A stretch of 64,000 bases of DNA from Spirochaetota bacterium (GCA_029265615.1 JAJUIB010000009.1:1-64000); one strand, 5' to 3'. Positions 6,834 to 15,752 are shown, counted from the first letter of the stretch. Translations and numbers: made by a program. The notes: a model not told the origin generated them from the sequence alone.

Positions 6834-8240
6834 ATGGATGCGGATCGCCGGCGTTTCACTGCCTTTGTCCTTGGCTCGGCGCTTGCACTTGGGGCTGTTC
6901 TCGGCCTTGTCTGGGCCATGCTGCTGCGCGAAAGTGCGACACGGCGGCTCGATGTCGAATTCGCTGCCTATCGCGTTTCGGCGGGCCTTGTGGAAGCGCT
7001 CGCTCAGAATCCTGACCTAAATCTTTCCGCGAACTCTTCCGTGCTTGGATTCGGCCTCTATGGTGCGCGCGGCGTGCCACTTTTAGTCCGCGGGAGTGCC
7101 CCCCAGAGCCTCGCTACGCCCATTCCCGCCATCCCTTCGTTCGAGGAGCGCGCGGGGGGGGAGTCCTTCGTCTTGATTCGACCACTCGGCTCAGGCGACG
7201 TCTACCGCGGCATGCCGGGCATGGGGATGATACGTGGGCGCAATCGTTTTTTCGCGCCGCCTTCTGCGCCGCCGTCTGCGCCGCCCGTGATGCCGGAGGG
7301 GGCTCGCGAGGCGTCGCCTAGCGAGCCCCCTTTGGGCGCGCCACCTTCGAGCGCGCCGCTTTCAGGCGGCGAAGCCGCCGCCTCCGCAGGCAGGCTTCCC
7401 CGTGTGCTGTGGCTTGAGTACTCGGCGAAGGACGTTGTGCGCGAGCGGCGCGCACTCGTGTCGCTCGCCGTCATTGTCTCGCTCGCGCTTGCAGGACTCT
7501 ATGCGCTTCTCCTTGCATTTTACCGCCGCAATGCCGAGCTCCGCGAACGCGAGATTCGCACCCGCGAACTCGTCCAACTGGGCGAGGCGGCGCGCACCCT
7601 GGCACACGAAATCAAAAACCCTCTTGCGGTCATACGCATCCAGACGGCTGCGCTCCGTCGTCGCGCAGAAGCAGAGGGAACGTCCAATCCCGCGATTGAC
7701 CGAACGGCGCTTGTGATCGAAGAGGAAGTTGACCGCCTTTCGCGTTTATCCGATCGCGTCAGGGACTTTTTGAAAGGCGGCGCGGGAAACCCCGTCGATC
7801 TTGCGCTTGGCCCCTTTCTTTCGGAATTCGCACAACGCTTCGGCGATGCTGTGGAACTTGAACCGCCTCCCGAGGGCGCGCAGGTCCGCGCCGATCCCGA
7901 ACGGCTTGCCCAGGCGCTCGACAACCTTGTTGCGAATGCGCTCGAGGCCTCCTCCGAATCCGGCGCCCGCGCTGGAGAACGGCCGCGCATCGCGCTCTCG
8001 CGCCACGGGCGCTCGTGGGCCATCGCCGTACTCGATCGCGGGCCGGGGGTGCTGCCTGAGCACGAGACACGGCTTTTCGAGCCCTTTTTCAGCACCAAGG
8101 AGCGGGGTTCCGGCATTGGGCTTGCCTTGGCGCGGCGGATCGCCGAGGCTTCGGGGGGTGGCATAGACTACCACCGCAGGTCGGGAGGTGGCTCGGTTTT
8201 CACGCTGTGGCTTCCGGCAGAGCGGAGTTCCGGACGCTGA
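6834..8240 (+). CDS. Membrane sensor histidine kinase (orphan)
   Basis: The product has 468 residues. Two membrane helices (about 9-32 and 212-233) enclose an extracytoplasmic sensor region of about 180 residues that is rich in Pro, Ala and Ser and has a Met/Gly-rich patch (MPGMGM). The cytoplasmic part has the HisKA box LAHEIKNPL with the phosphorylatable His258, then the HATPase motifs: the N box (LDNLVANALEAS), the G1 box (LDRGPGV), and FEPFFSTKERGSGIGLAL. It autophosphorylates and would pass phosphate to a response regulator, but none is encoded next to it. The GHKL part is compact, as in the NtrB/ZraS-like group. The signal is unknown. Confidence 0.9.
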   Translation: MDADRRRFTAFVLGSALALGAVLGLVWAMLLRESATRRLDVEFAAYRVSAGLVEALAQNPDLNLSANSSVLGFGLYGARGVPLLVRGSAPQSLATPIPAIPSFEERAGGESFVLIRPLGSGDVYRGMPGMGMIRGRNRFFAPPSAPPSAPPVMPEGAREASPSEPPLGAPPSSAPLSGGEAAASAGRLPRVLWLEYSAKDVVRERRALVSLAVIVSLALAGLYALLLAFYRRNAELREREIRTRELVQLGEAARTLAHEIKNPLAVIRIQTAALRRRAEAEGTSNPAIDRTALVIEEEVDRLSRLSDRVRDFLKGGAGNPVDLALGPFLSEFAQRFGDAVELEPPPEGAQVRADPERLAQALDNLVANALEASSESGARAGERPRIALSRHGRSWAIAVLDRGPGVLPEHETRLFEPFFSTKERGSGIGLALARRIAEASGGGIDYHRRSGGGSVFTLWLPAERSSGR

Positions 8241-8268
8241 GCCTTAGTTCGCGTGGAAGGCCGCCCCC

Positions 8269-9099
8269 TCAGCCTAAGTAGCGTCGGGGTTCTTCGCCGC
8301 GCACCTGCGCCTCAAGCTCGACAAAGCCCTTTGCGGGACTCATCGCGAGTTTTTGAAGCAGCACTTCTTCGACCTGGAAGAACCCCACTGATTCGGTCAT
8401 TTCGACGGAGATTTTGATGGGAAGCCGGGCGCCCCGCTCGATATCGACCCGCTCGATCGATGCCGCCGAATACTGGTGAATGTCCCCAGCGCGCGGTTCG
8501 TTTCCGAGGAGCATGGGAATGCGCGAGCGCCCTTTTTCCATATCGCAGCCGTCGGCGATGAGGATAAGACCCGCTTCGAGCGAGTGGACCCGCTGTGTTG
8601 CCATGTGCCCTTCGATGCACTCGAGGGTGAGGCTACGAAGAATGACCCGCTTTTGCATCTCATCTGGATAACTTGTTTCCAAAAGCCGCGTGGCCACGGG
8701 GGCCGCGAGAATGGCGGAGTTGAGCTCGTGGTTTTGCCTTCCGACGCTCATGCCAACGTCGTGGAGCATGGCGGCTATGAGGAGCGCGGCGGCCGAATCC
8801 TCGGCATCTCCCGCTTCTTCTATCTCAAGCGAAAGTCGCACGCCTGCGTCGCGAAGAAGGCTGGCCATCACCAAGGCGTTGATCGCCACCTTGCGCATGT
8901 GAACGGGGCCGTGGTCGTTGAAGCCGAGGCGTCTGATCGACACCTGGTTTGCATAATCCTGGAGCGCCTGGACTTCGCTGTCCGCGAGCAGAAGCTCGGC
9001 AAGGCGCCGCGTGCGGCCCTGCGTCATGCCCAGGATGCGCTTGTCGAGTGACTGTTCCTTGGGGCTTTTCACGTCACGCTCCTTTTCCGGCCGCCGCAT
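8269..9099 (-). CDS. HD-domain metal-dependent phosphohydrolase
   Basis: The product has 276 residues. The HD signature is seen as NDHGPVHMRKV, followed by AMLHDVGMS and then EGHMATQRVHSLEAGLILIADGCDM, giving the His, His-Asp and Asp metal ligands expected of the superfamily. HD proteins hydrolyse phosphoesters such as nucleotides or cyclic dinucleotides; the substrate cannot be read from the sequence. There is no HD-GYP motif. The protein is soluble. The ribosome site before ATG 9099 is weak, and Met24 (MTQGRTRR) is a possible alternative start. It is convergent with the sensor kinase and has no operon partner. Confidence 0.8.
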   Translation of the reverse strand: MRRPEKERDVKSPKEQSLDKRILGMTQGRTRRLAELLLADSEVQALQDYANQVSIRRLGFNDHGPVHMRKVAINALVMASLLRDAGVRLSLEIEEAGDAEDSAAALLIAAMLHDVGMSVGRQNHELNSAILAAPVATRLLETSYPDEMQKRVILRSLTLECIEGHMATQRVHSLEAGLILIADGCDMEKGRSRIPMLLGNEPRAGDIHQYSAASIERVDIERGARLPIKISVEMTESVGFFQVEEVLLQKLAMSPAKGFVELEAQVRGEEPRRYLG

Positions 9100-9212
9100 C
9101 GCAAGGGGGCCTCATCTGAGGATGCCGCCCCTGGCGACACGGAATGACCTATGAGCGATGATACCGCTTCCCAGCCGCCTAGGAAAGGCGGCGGCGGGCT
9201 GGCTCTTCGAGA

Positions 9213-9246
9213 AAAAAAGGCGGCCGCTCATCGCGAGCCGCCGCCT
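9213..9246 (-). terminator. Intrinsic terminator of rocD
   Basis: Read on the minus strand, AGGCGGC-G-GCTC pairs with GAGC-G-GCCGCCT around a 5-nt loop, and seven Ts follow. It starts about 20 nt after the rocD stop. Confidence 0.85.
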
Positions 9247-9266
9247 TAGTTTTGTGCGATCCGGCG

Positions 9267-10469
9267 CTATTTGATCTCCTCAAAGACCTTTTTGATGATC
9301 GCAATGGCCTCGCGAAGCTCCGCCTCGGTAATCACGAGGGGCGGAGCGAAGCGAATGATGTTTCCGTGAGTCTGTTTGGCGAGGAGTCCTGCGTCGCGCA
9401 GGGCGATGCAGACATTCCACGCCTCGAAGCCCTTTTCGAAGACGACGGCGTTGAGGAGTCCCTTACCGCGCACCTGCTTCATCTTCGGGCATTTGATCTT
9501 GGCGACTTCCTCGCGGAATATCTTTCCGAGCCGTTCCGCGTTCTCGTCGAGCTTCTGCTCTTCGAGTACCTCAAGTGCGGCCATGCCGACGGCAGAGGCG
9601 AGGGGGTTGCCGCCGAAGGTTGAGCCGTGGGTGCCGGGGGTGAAGACCTTCATCACCTCATAGTCGGCGACGATGGCGGAGATGGGCATGATGCCGCCAC
9701 CCAGGGCTTTGCCGAGGCACATGATGTCGGGGCGTGCGTTTTCGTGCTGCCATGCGAAGCGCTTGCCGGTGCGGCAGAAGCCGGTCTGGATCTCGTCGCA
9801 GATGAAGAGCACCTTGTTCTTGGTGCAGATTTCGCGGACGGCCTTGAGGTAGCCTGCGTCCGGCACGAAGACACCCGCTTCGCCCTGGATGGGCTCAATG
9901 ATAACGGCGACGGTGTTCGGCGTGATGGCCTTTTCGATGGCCTCGGCGCTGTTGTAGGGGACGCGCTTGAAGCCGGGGACGTAGGGGCCGTAGTTCACAT
10001 AGGAGTCGGGGTCGTTCGACATGGACACGATTGCAATAGTGCGGCCATGGAAGTTCTCCTCGACGCAGATGATCTCCTGCTTGCCGTTTTCGACGCCCTT
10101 CACCTCGACACCCCAGCGACGGGCGCATTTGAGGGCGGTTTCCACCGCCTCGGCCCCTGTGTTCATCGGAAGCGCCATCTCAAAGCCGGTGAATTCGCAG
10201 AGCTTCTTGAGGAAGAGGCCCATTTTGTCGTTGTGGAAGGCGCGGCTCGTGAGGGTCACCTGGTCGAGCTGGTCCCGGACCGCCTTGAGTATCTTGGGAT
10301 GGCGATGCCCCTGATTGACGGCTGAGTAGGCCGAGAGGAAATCGAAATAGGTCTTGCCTTCGGGATCCTTGACCTTGCAACCTTCGGCCCACGAGATCAC
10401 GACGGGGAGCGGGTGGTAGTTGTGCGCTCCGTACTTTTCGTCCAGGGCGATGTAGTCCTGGGATTTCAT
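9267..10469 (-). CDS. rocD: Ornithine aminotransferase
   Basis: The product has 400 residues, the usual length of ornithine-oxo-acid transaminases (class III, PLP-dependent). It converts ornithine and 2-oxoglutarate to glutamate semialdehyde and glutamate. Visible motifs are the N-terminal HNYHPLPVVISWAEG, FDFLSAYSAVNQGHRHP, the PLP ring-stacking Asp in FICDEIQTGFCRTG, and the Schiff-base Lys254 in CLGKALGGG. AAGGAGG at 10477-10483 sets the start. The gene has its own extended -10 promoter, a structured leader and a terminator. Its neighbours upstream on the same strand are ddl and murE, so it may help control the ornithine used in the cell wall; that link is inference. Confidence 0.92.
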   Translation of the reverse strand: MKSQDYIALDEKYGAHNYHPLPVVISWAEGCKVKDPEGKTYFDFLSAYSAVNQGHRHPKILKAVRDQLDQVTLTSRAFHNDKMGLFLKKLCEFTGFEMALPMNTGAEAVETALKCARRWGVEVKGVENGKQEIICVEENFHGRTIAIVSMSNDPDSYVNYGPYVPGFKRVPYNSAEAIEKAITPNTVAVIIEPIQGEAGVFVPDAGYLKAVREICTKNKVLFICDEIQTGFCRTGKRFAWQHENARPDIMCLGKALGGGIMPISAIVADYEVMKVFTPGTHGSTFGGNPLASAVGMAALEVLEEQKLDENAERLGKIFREEVAKIKCPKMKQVRGKGLLNAVVFEKGFEAWNVCIALRDAGLLAKQTHGNIIRFAPPLVITEAELREAIAIIKKVFEEIK

Positions 10470-10483
10470 GGAAAAACCTCCTT

Positions 10484-10553
10484 GTCTCCCACTGGAGACA
10501 GTCTCCCGCTTACGGTAGCCCCGAAGAGGCGAGCCTCCGAAGGGGGCTACCGT
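10484..10553 (-). promoter_or_regulatory. Structured rocD leader with alternative hairpins
   Basis: The 5' leader holds an 11-bp perfect stem (10512-10522 with 10543-10553) enclosing a small GAGG/CCTC stem. Next to the ribosome site, the segment at 10494-10499 can pair either with 10501-10506 or with 10484-10489. These hairpins exclude each other, and the second ends directly beside the AAGGAGG. This could regulate translation; no known riboswitch class is recognised. Confidence 0.5.
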
Positions 10554-10573
10554 CTTGTAGCGGCGGCGAGGAG

Positions 10574-10579
10574 ATTATA
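10574..10579 (-). promoter_or_regulatory. Extended -10 promoter of rocD
   Basis: On the minus strand TGCTATAAT is a perfect extended -10 element. There is no convincing -35 box. It lies in an AT-rich stretch (10575-10673) and would give a leader of about 100 nt. Confidence 0.65.
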
Positions 10580-10673
10580 GCACTGATAAACAAAAAGCGC
10601 TACAAAAAACTATCTAAATGTCCTTTTCATAAATATTTATCATTTATGTATCTTTATGCGGTCTTTTAATTAA

Positions 10674-11777
10674 CTACCCTTGAGCGTTGAATTTAAGCTG
10701 CTTTCGGGATTCGTGCCGCGCAAGTGCAAGTTCGATGAGCCGGGAAAGGAGTGCAGGGTAGGGGAGGCCGCCTGCCTCGCACATTTTCGGATACATCGAG
10801 ATCGAGGTAAAGCCGGGGATGGTATTCACTTCGTTGAGATACATTGTGCCCGAGCGCTTGTCGACGAAAAAGTCGACGCGCGCCATGCCGGTGAGTTCGA
10901 GCGTCCTGTATGCCTCGATGGCGAGTTCGCGTATGCGCGTCGTCTCTGCGTCGCTAAGGCGTGCCGGTATTTCAAGCCGCGCCCCGTTGGGGTCGATGTA
11001 CTTTGCATCGTAGTCGTAGAACGCATGGCTCGGGAGCACCTCGCCGGGGACGAAGGCGACAGGCGTTTCATTGCCGAGCACGGAGCACTCGATCTCGCGC
11101 GCTTCAATGAATGGTTCGACGAGGGCCTTTTCGTCCCATGCGAGCGCTTCGCGCAGGGCGGGGTAGAGAGCTTCGGGTTTGGTAACCTTCGCGGCGCCGA
11201 CCGAAGAGCCTGCACACGAGGGTTTGACGAAACAAGGCCAGCCGAAGCGCGCGCCGAGTTCGTCGATCAGTCGTTTGTCCGCCGCGGCACCATCGAGCTC
11301 GGAGCGTCGCACGACGCGGAAGGGGACGACGGGGAGGCCCGCCTGGCTCCACAGCGACTTGGCGCGGTCCTTGTCCATGCCGAGGGCTGAACCGAGCACC
11401 GGCGCGCCGACATAGGGAAGGTCTGCCGTCTCAAGGAAGCCTTGGATCGTGCCGTCTTCGCCGAAGGTGCCGTGCAGGACGGGAAAAACCGCCACGCAGG
11501 GGAGCGGCGCTATGCGCGCCACCGATTCGACGTAGAGGCCCCCCGAGGGGGCGGCGAATACGCGCGGGCCTTTTTCAACGGGCAGGGAAGCAAGGCCTTT
11601 GCGCGCCTTGGTGATGAGCGCCCCATTTTGCAGGTACCACACCCCCTCTTTCGAGGCGCCGACCAGCACAGGTTCATAGGTGAGCGGATCGAGGTTGCGG
11701 ACGACACTCGCTGCGGACATGCGGGAGACATCGTGCTCGCCGGACCTTCCGCCGTAAAGAATGACAATGCGTTTCAT
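10674..11777 (-). CDS. ddl: D-alanine--D-alanine ligase
   Basis: The product has 367 residues and is a full-length ATP-grasp ligase joining two D-Ala for peptidoglycan synthesis in the cytoplasm. Motifs are ILYGGRSGEHDVSRMSA at the N-terminus, FPVLHGTFGEDGTIQGFL, CFVKPSCAGSSVGAAKV for ATP binding, and NEVNTIPGFTSISMYPKM, which holds the magnesium and substrate ligands. GGAGGAA lies 7 nt before ATG 11777. It follows murE by 26 nt on the same strand and is probably co-transcribed with it. Confidence 0.95.
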   Translation of the reverse strand: MKRIVILYGGRSGEHDVSRMSAASVVRNLDPLTYEPVLVGASKEGVWYLQNGALITKARKGLASLPVEKGPRVFAAPSGGLYVESVARIAPLPCVAVFPVLHGTFGEDGTIQGFLETADLPYVGAPVLGSALGMDKDRAKSLWSQAGLPVVPFRVVRRSELDGAAADKRLIDELGARFGWPCFVKPSCAGSSVGAAKVTKPEALYPALREALAWDEKALVEPFIEAREIECSVLGNETPVAFVPGEVLPSHAFYDYDAKYIDPNGARLEIPARLSDAETTRIRELAIEAYRTLELTGMARVDFFVDKRSGTMYLNEVNTIPGFTSISMYPKMCEAGGLPYPALLSRLIELALARHESRKQLKFNAQG

Positions 11778-11803
11778 GTATGTTCCTCCGGGAAGGGGCG
11801 CCT

Positions 11804-13372
11804 TCAGCCGCAGTACCCGAGTTCCGCCAAAGCGGCCTCCGCCTCGGCAATTTCGTCGTAGGGTATGGCGCCGGCCTTGTAGATGATGGAGTTTTCGTGC
11901 CCCTTGCCGAGGAGCATCACAGTATCACCCGGTGCGGCGAGGGAAAAGGCCTTACGGATAGCGGCCTTTCGGTCGGGGATGATGAACAGATCTTCGCCGC
12001 GGGTCTTTTCCGGACAACCCGCCGCGATCATTTCGAGGAGCTCGGTCGGATCTTCGCCGCGGGGATCCTCATCGGCGAGTATCACGACGTCGAAATAGTC
12101 GGCGGCGATGCGACCCTGCCGCGGCCGTTTTTCAAGGTCGCGTTCCCCGCCCGAGCCGAAAACACAGAGCATTCTGCCTTGCGCCTGAGCGCGTATGGGC
12201 GGAAAGACCGCCAGAAAGGATGAAGGCGTGTGCGCGTAATCGACGATCACCTCGAATGGCTGGCCGCGGTCGATGCGCGTCATGCGGCCGCGGACGGGTT
12301 TGAGGCGGGGAAGAAGGGGGACGAGGTCCGCCCAGTCGATGCCGGCGATGCCCGATACGGCGGCAAGGGCGGCAAGGCAGTTGTCGACGTTGAAGGCTCC
12401 CGGCAGTTCGATCCGTGCGCTTAGGCTGCGGCCGTCCGCCTCGATGAAAAACGACGCGCCTGTGGCGTCTGGGCGGACATCGCGTGCACGGAATGCGCTT
12501 CCGCCCGGGTAACGGTCTGCGGGGCCGCTATCGACTTTCGAGCTGAAGGCCAGGGTTGGTTTCGCCGTCGCCGCGGCGAAGTAGGGAGATGCGGGATCAT
12601 CCGCACAGGCGACGCCGAACGAAGGAATGGTCCGTATCTTCCCGCCGATGCGTTTTTCGTGGCCGCACCGATCGAGGGCACGAAAAAGATTCGCCTTGTC
12701 GTCGCGGTAGCGCTCCCAGCTACCGTGGAACTCGAGGTGTTCGTGCGTGACGTTCATGAAGACCGCAACGTCGAAGGCGACATCGCCTAAGCGGTTGGTG
12801 CGCGCGGAAAGTCCGTGGGAGGATGCCTCGACGACTGCGAATTCGCAGCCGGAATCGCGCATCGCCGCAAGCATACGTTGCACCGCCGTCGCCTCGGGTG
12901 TCGTCTGGTGCTCGGGGTTGGGCGTCTCGCCGCCCCCTACGTCCGACATTACCGTGGAGAAAAAGCCCGTTTTTCGCCCCGCAAGCCCAAGGAGCTGGTA
13001 GATGAGGTACACCGTCGTGCTTTTCCCTTCCGTTCCCGTGACGCCGACGACACCGAGCGCGCGGGATGGATGGTCATAATAGGCCGCGGCGACGGGAGAC
13101 ATCGCAAAGCGGCTCGATGGGACACGGATGTAGGTAATCCGCGGATCATAGATTGCAAGCTCGCCCTCGTGGATGACCGCGCGTGCCCCTGATGCGATCG
13201 CCTGCGCGATGAAACTACGCCCGTCTGTGTGGAGCCCCGGAAGGGCGAAGAAAAGAAATCCTTCGCCGACCTCGCGCGAATCATAGGCGAGGCCCTCGAT
13301 GCGCGTATCCGAGGGGCCGCGTCGTTCAAGAATCTCAAGTCCGTAAAGAAGGTCGCAGAGGGAAGAAGCCAT
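11804..13372 (-). CDS. murE: UDP-N-acetylmuramyl-tripeptide synthetase (MurE)
   Basis: The product has 522 residues. It adds the third amino acid to UDP-MurNAc-L-Ala-D-Glu. Motifs are the P-loop region GVTGTEGKSTT, the carbamylated-Lys region EASSHGLSARTNRL, the Mur motifs FMNVTHEHLEFHGS and GAFNVDNCLAALA, and VDYAHTPSS. The diamino-acid recognition stretch reads ADEDPRGEDP, not the DNPR of meso-DAP-adding enzymes, so a different diamino acid is likely; spirochaetes are known to use L-ornithine. A TTGAAG-17 nt-TATGGT promoter ends 6 nt before ATG 13372, so the message appears leaderless, and this fixes the start over upstream in-frame codons. Confidence 0.92.
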   Translation of the reverse strand: MASSLCDLLYGLEILERRGPSDTRIEGLAYDSREVGEGFLFFALPGLHTDGRSFIAQAIASGARAVIHEGELAIYDPRITYIRVPSSRFAMSPVAAAYYDHPSRALGVVGVTGTEGKSTTVYLIYQLLGLAGRKTGFFSTVMSDVGGGETPNPEHQTTPEATAVQRMLAAMRDSGCEFAVVEASSHGLSARTNRLGDVAFDVAVFMNVTHEHLEFHGSWERYRDDKANLFRALDRCGHEKRIGGKIRTIPSFGVACADDPASPYFAAATAKPTLAFSSKVDSGPADRYPGGSAFRARDVRPDATGASFFIEADGRSLSARIELPGAFNVDNCLAALAAVSGIAGIDWADLVPLLPRLKPVRGRMTRIDRGQPFEVIVDYAHTPSSFLAVFPPIRAQAQGRMLCVFGSGGERDLEKRPRQGRIAADYFDVVILADEDPRGEDPTELLEMIAAGCPEKTRGEDLFIIPDRKAAIRKAFSLAAPGDTVMLLGKGHENSIIYKAGAIPYDEIAEAEAALAELGYCG

Positions 13373-13378
13373 GGGGCT

Positions 13379-13407
13379 ACCATAGCACCCACGGGGAAGG
13401 CCTTCAA
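13379..13407 (-). promoter_or_regulatory. Promoter of murE-ddl (leaderless type)
   Basis: TTGAAG (13402-13407) and TATGGT (13379-13384) on the minus strand are 17 nt apart. Transcription should begin at or within a base or two of the murE ATG. Confidence 0.65.
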
Positions 13408-13529
13408 GACCGGCCAGGCCATCCTGCAGGGCGCCCCGCGGTGGGGCTCCGGGGCGTTCTTTACAGGTTGAGGGTCGCCTTTGCGTATAGAACGTGAAAA
13501 TCGGCTTTTCAGGACGCGCGCCCTTGGGG

Positions 13530-13535
13530 TATGAT
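13530..13535 (+). promoter_or_regulatory. -10 box of queD
   Basis: TATGAT at 13530-13535 lies 15 nt before ATG 13551, and GGAGA follows as a ribosome site. The -35 region is weak. Confidence 0.45.
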
Positions 13536-13550
13536 CCGCGCGGAGAAGCC

Positions 13551-13910
13551 ATGTATTTCGTTTGCGTTGAATCGGATTTCGCTGCCGCGCACTTCCTCAC
13601 CCATTATCACGGAAAGTGCGAGCGGCTTCACGGCCACAATTACAGGGTGCGCGCCTATGCGCGCGGCGAAACGCTCGATGAAGGCGGTATGCTCCTCGAT
13701 TTTGGCGCCCTCAAGGCCGCCCTGCGCGAGGTGCTTGCGGGGCTTGACCACACGCTTCTCAACGACGAGCCCTTTTTTAAGGGAGATCCGAGTGCCGAAC
13801 GCATCGCCGAGTTCATCTTCCGCGGTCTTGCCGAACGCTTGCCTGAGGCCCCCCTTGCCGCGGTCGAAGTGTTCGAAACCGAGACGAGCATGGCCCGCTA
13901 TGAGCCCTAG
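13551..13910 (+). CDS. queD: 6-carboxy-tetrahydropterin synthase (QueD)
   Basis: The product has 119 residues, typical of QueD/PTPS-6. It converts dihydroneopterin triphosphate to 6-carboxy-tetrahydropterin in queuosine synthesis. Zinc-binding histidines are in SDFAAAHFLTHY and CERLHGHNY, and the catalytic Cys is in the latter. LDHTLLND and the glutamate in VFETETS complete the family signature. GGAGA stands 7 nt before ATG 13551. No other queuosine gene is adjacent; the stop overlaps the start of a DNA methylase gene by 11 nt. Confidence 0.9.
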   Translation: MYFVCVESDFAAAHFLTHYHGKCERLHGHNYRVRAYARGETLDEGGMLLDFGALKAALREVLAGLDHTLLNDEPFFKGDPSAERIAEFIFRGLAERLPEAPLAAVEVFETETSMARYEP

Positions 13911-15747
13911 ACCGCGCCTTGCGGCGCTTACGGCCGGCGGCCTTGCTCCCGATGTCGCCGCTTATGCGGGCGCAGGCCTCATCGCGTACATCGGGAACAA
14001 GCGTGCCATTCTTCCGTTTCTCAACGCCGCTTTCGACGCGGTCGAGGCGCGGCACCCGGTGCGGCGCTTTGTCGATCCATTTGCCGGATCGGGGGCCGTG
14101 AGCCGTCTTGCCCGCGCTCGTGGCTGGGAGGTTGCCGCTTCGGACTGCGAAGACTACGCGGCCGCGGTGAACGCCTGCTGGCTCGGTGTGCCTGCGCAGG
14201 CCCTCCCCGCGCTCTTTTGCGCCGAAGGGGGTGTCGAGACCGTCTTCCGCCTGCTCAACCGCATGCACCCCGCCCGCGAGAACGAGACCCGTGCGTGCGC
14301 GCCCTATATCGCGCGGCACTATGCCCCCGCGTGCACCGCGACCGCCGATCCTCGCAGGGAACGTCTCTTCTACACCGCCGAGAACGCGGTGTTCATCGAC
14401 AGGGTGCGTTCCGCGATCGAAGCGATGCGTCCTGCCGCCTTTACCGGTTCTGCCGAGGAAGGGCGTCGGCACGCGATGGAGCGCGCCCTGCTCCTTGGCC
14501 CGCTCATCTACGAGGCTGCGACGCATGCGAACACTTCGGGGGTCTTTAAGGCCTGTCACCGTGGCTTCGGCGGCCACGGAAAGGACGCGCTCGGCCGCAT
14601 CCTCGCGCCGATGGAGCTTGAAGTCCCGCGCCTCTGGCCGGGGGATGCCTCCGAGGTCGCCTTGAGCGACGCAGCCGCCTTTTGCTCAGGACGGAGCGCT
14701 GACCTCTGCTACCTCGACCCTCCCTACAATCAGCATCAATATGGCTCGAACTACCACCTCCTCAACACGATCGTCCGCTGGGAGGGCAAGCCGGTGAGCG
14801 AGGCGCGGGAGCCTGATGGTAGTCTTCGCGACAAGGCGGGTATCGATCCCGACTGGAAACGGACTAAGTCGGCGTTCTGTTCCCGCAGGCTCGCAGCCTC
14901 CGCGTTCCGTGAGCTCTTCGACGCGATCGATGCGCGCTTCATCCTCCTTTCGTACAACGATGCGGGCATAGTCCCCCTCGAAGAGTTGTACGAACTCCTT
15001 GCACGGGATGCCGTCGTGGAGCTCCGCCAGGTGGGCCATGTGAGCTACCGCGGTGGGCGACAGAGTGCGACGCGGCGCCTTGCGAGCCGTGAGTTCCTTT
15101 TTGTAGCGGAAAGGAAGTCTGGACGCCCCGATCCCCGCGCAGCCCTATCCCTGCGTGATGCGGCGATTTCGGCGCTTCGCGCCGAGGCACGGCTTGGCAC
15201 CCTGCTTGCTGCCCCCCTTGCATTGGAACGTGTCCGCGCCCTTTCTGAGCGGCCTTCGGGCCGACGCTCGCTCAGAAGGGAGGGCGAGAGCCTTGTGTAC
15301 GCGTGGCCGGGCGGAGAGCTACGCATCGTCACATACCATCTCCTCGAGATCGAGTCACGCGAGGCGCTCTCCTCGCTTCCTCGTGCCGAGCGTGGGGAGC
15401 TTGCTACGCTGCTTGCGCCGCTTGCCGCTCAAGACCAGGAGGAGGCGCTTTTCGGGGCCGCGCTCCTCATCGAAGAAGGGAACGCCGAGCTGAGACTCCA
15501 ACGTTTCGCACTCGGCCGCCTCCGCAAACTGGCACATCCCCGCTACCGTGGGGCGTTTGAAGCGCTGTGGACGCGTTTTTGCTGCTCTGCGCGCGCGCGC
15601 CCCGGCGAGCTTTGGCGCCTTGCCGAAGGCCTCGCTGAGCTCCGAGCCCTCGCCGAGGCGCGGATGGGCGCTCTGTGCCTTCCCGCCTCGGACGGGGATT
15701 CGCCAGGGTCCGCATCTTTCGTGCGCACGATCGGGTGCGAAAGGTAG
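13900..15747 (+). CDS. D12-class DNA adenine methyltransferase with long C-terminal extension
   Basis: The product has 615 residues. The N-terminal 350 or so look like D12-class N6-adenine methylases: [12 protein letters not shown], the AdoMet motif FVDPFAGSG (from residue 57), and the catalytic DPPY at residues 273-276, followed by [10 protein letters not shown]. It would transfer a methyl group from AdoMet to adenine in a specific DNA site. D12 enzymes usually stop near 270-350 residues; here another 240 or so follow, rich in Ala, Arg, Leu and Glu, which I cannot assign. No restriction endonuclease gene is nearby, so it is an orphan methylase. The ATG at 13900 overlaps the queD stop, suggesting translational coupling; no frameshift is needed. 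Confidence 0.82.
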   Translation: MSPRPRLAALTAGGLAPDVAAYAGAGLIAYIGNKRAILPFLNAAFDAVEARHPVRRFVDPFAGSGAVSRLARARGWEVAASDCEDYAAAVNACWLGVPAQALPALFCAEGGVETVFRLLNRMHPARENETRACAPYIARHYAPACTATADPRRERLFYTAENAVFIDRVRSAIEAMRPAAFTGSAEEGRRHAMERALLLGPLIYEAATHANTSGVFKACHRGFGGHGKDALGRILAPMELEVPRLWPGDASEVALSDAAAFCSGRSADLCYLDPPYNQHQYGSNYHLLNTIVRWEGKPVSEAREPDGSLRDKAGIDPDWKRTKSAFCSRRLAASAFRELFDAIDARFILLSYNDAGIVPLEELYELLARDAVVELRQVGHVSYRGGRQSATRRLASREFLFVAERKSGRPDPRAALSLRDAAISALRAEARLGTLLAAPLALERVRALSERPSGRRSLRREGESLVYAWPGGELRIVTYHLLEIESREALSSLPRAERGELATLLAPLAAQDQEEALFGAALLIEEGNAELRLQRFALGRLRKLAHPRYRGAFEALWTRFCCSARARPGELWRLAEGLAELRALAEARMGALCLPASDGDSPGSASFVRTIGCER

Positions 15748-15752
15748 GTCTC

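Noticed and set aside
6013-7020. Open frame of 335 codons on the plus strand across the TPR gene and the kinase start
   Set aside because: It overlaps the TPR repeats in antisense, has no ribosome site, and its composition fits a shadow frame.
13531-13899. A longer N-terminus for the D12 methylase running through queD in another frame
   Set aside because: queD is clear in its own frame with the histidine motifs, and the methylase similarity starts only after residue 20 of the ATG at 13900. No frameshift is implied.
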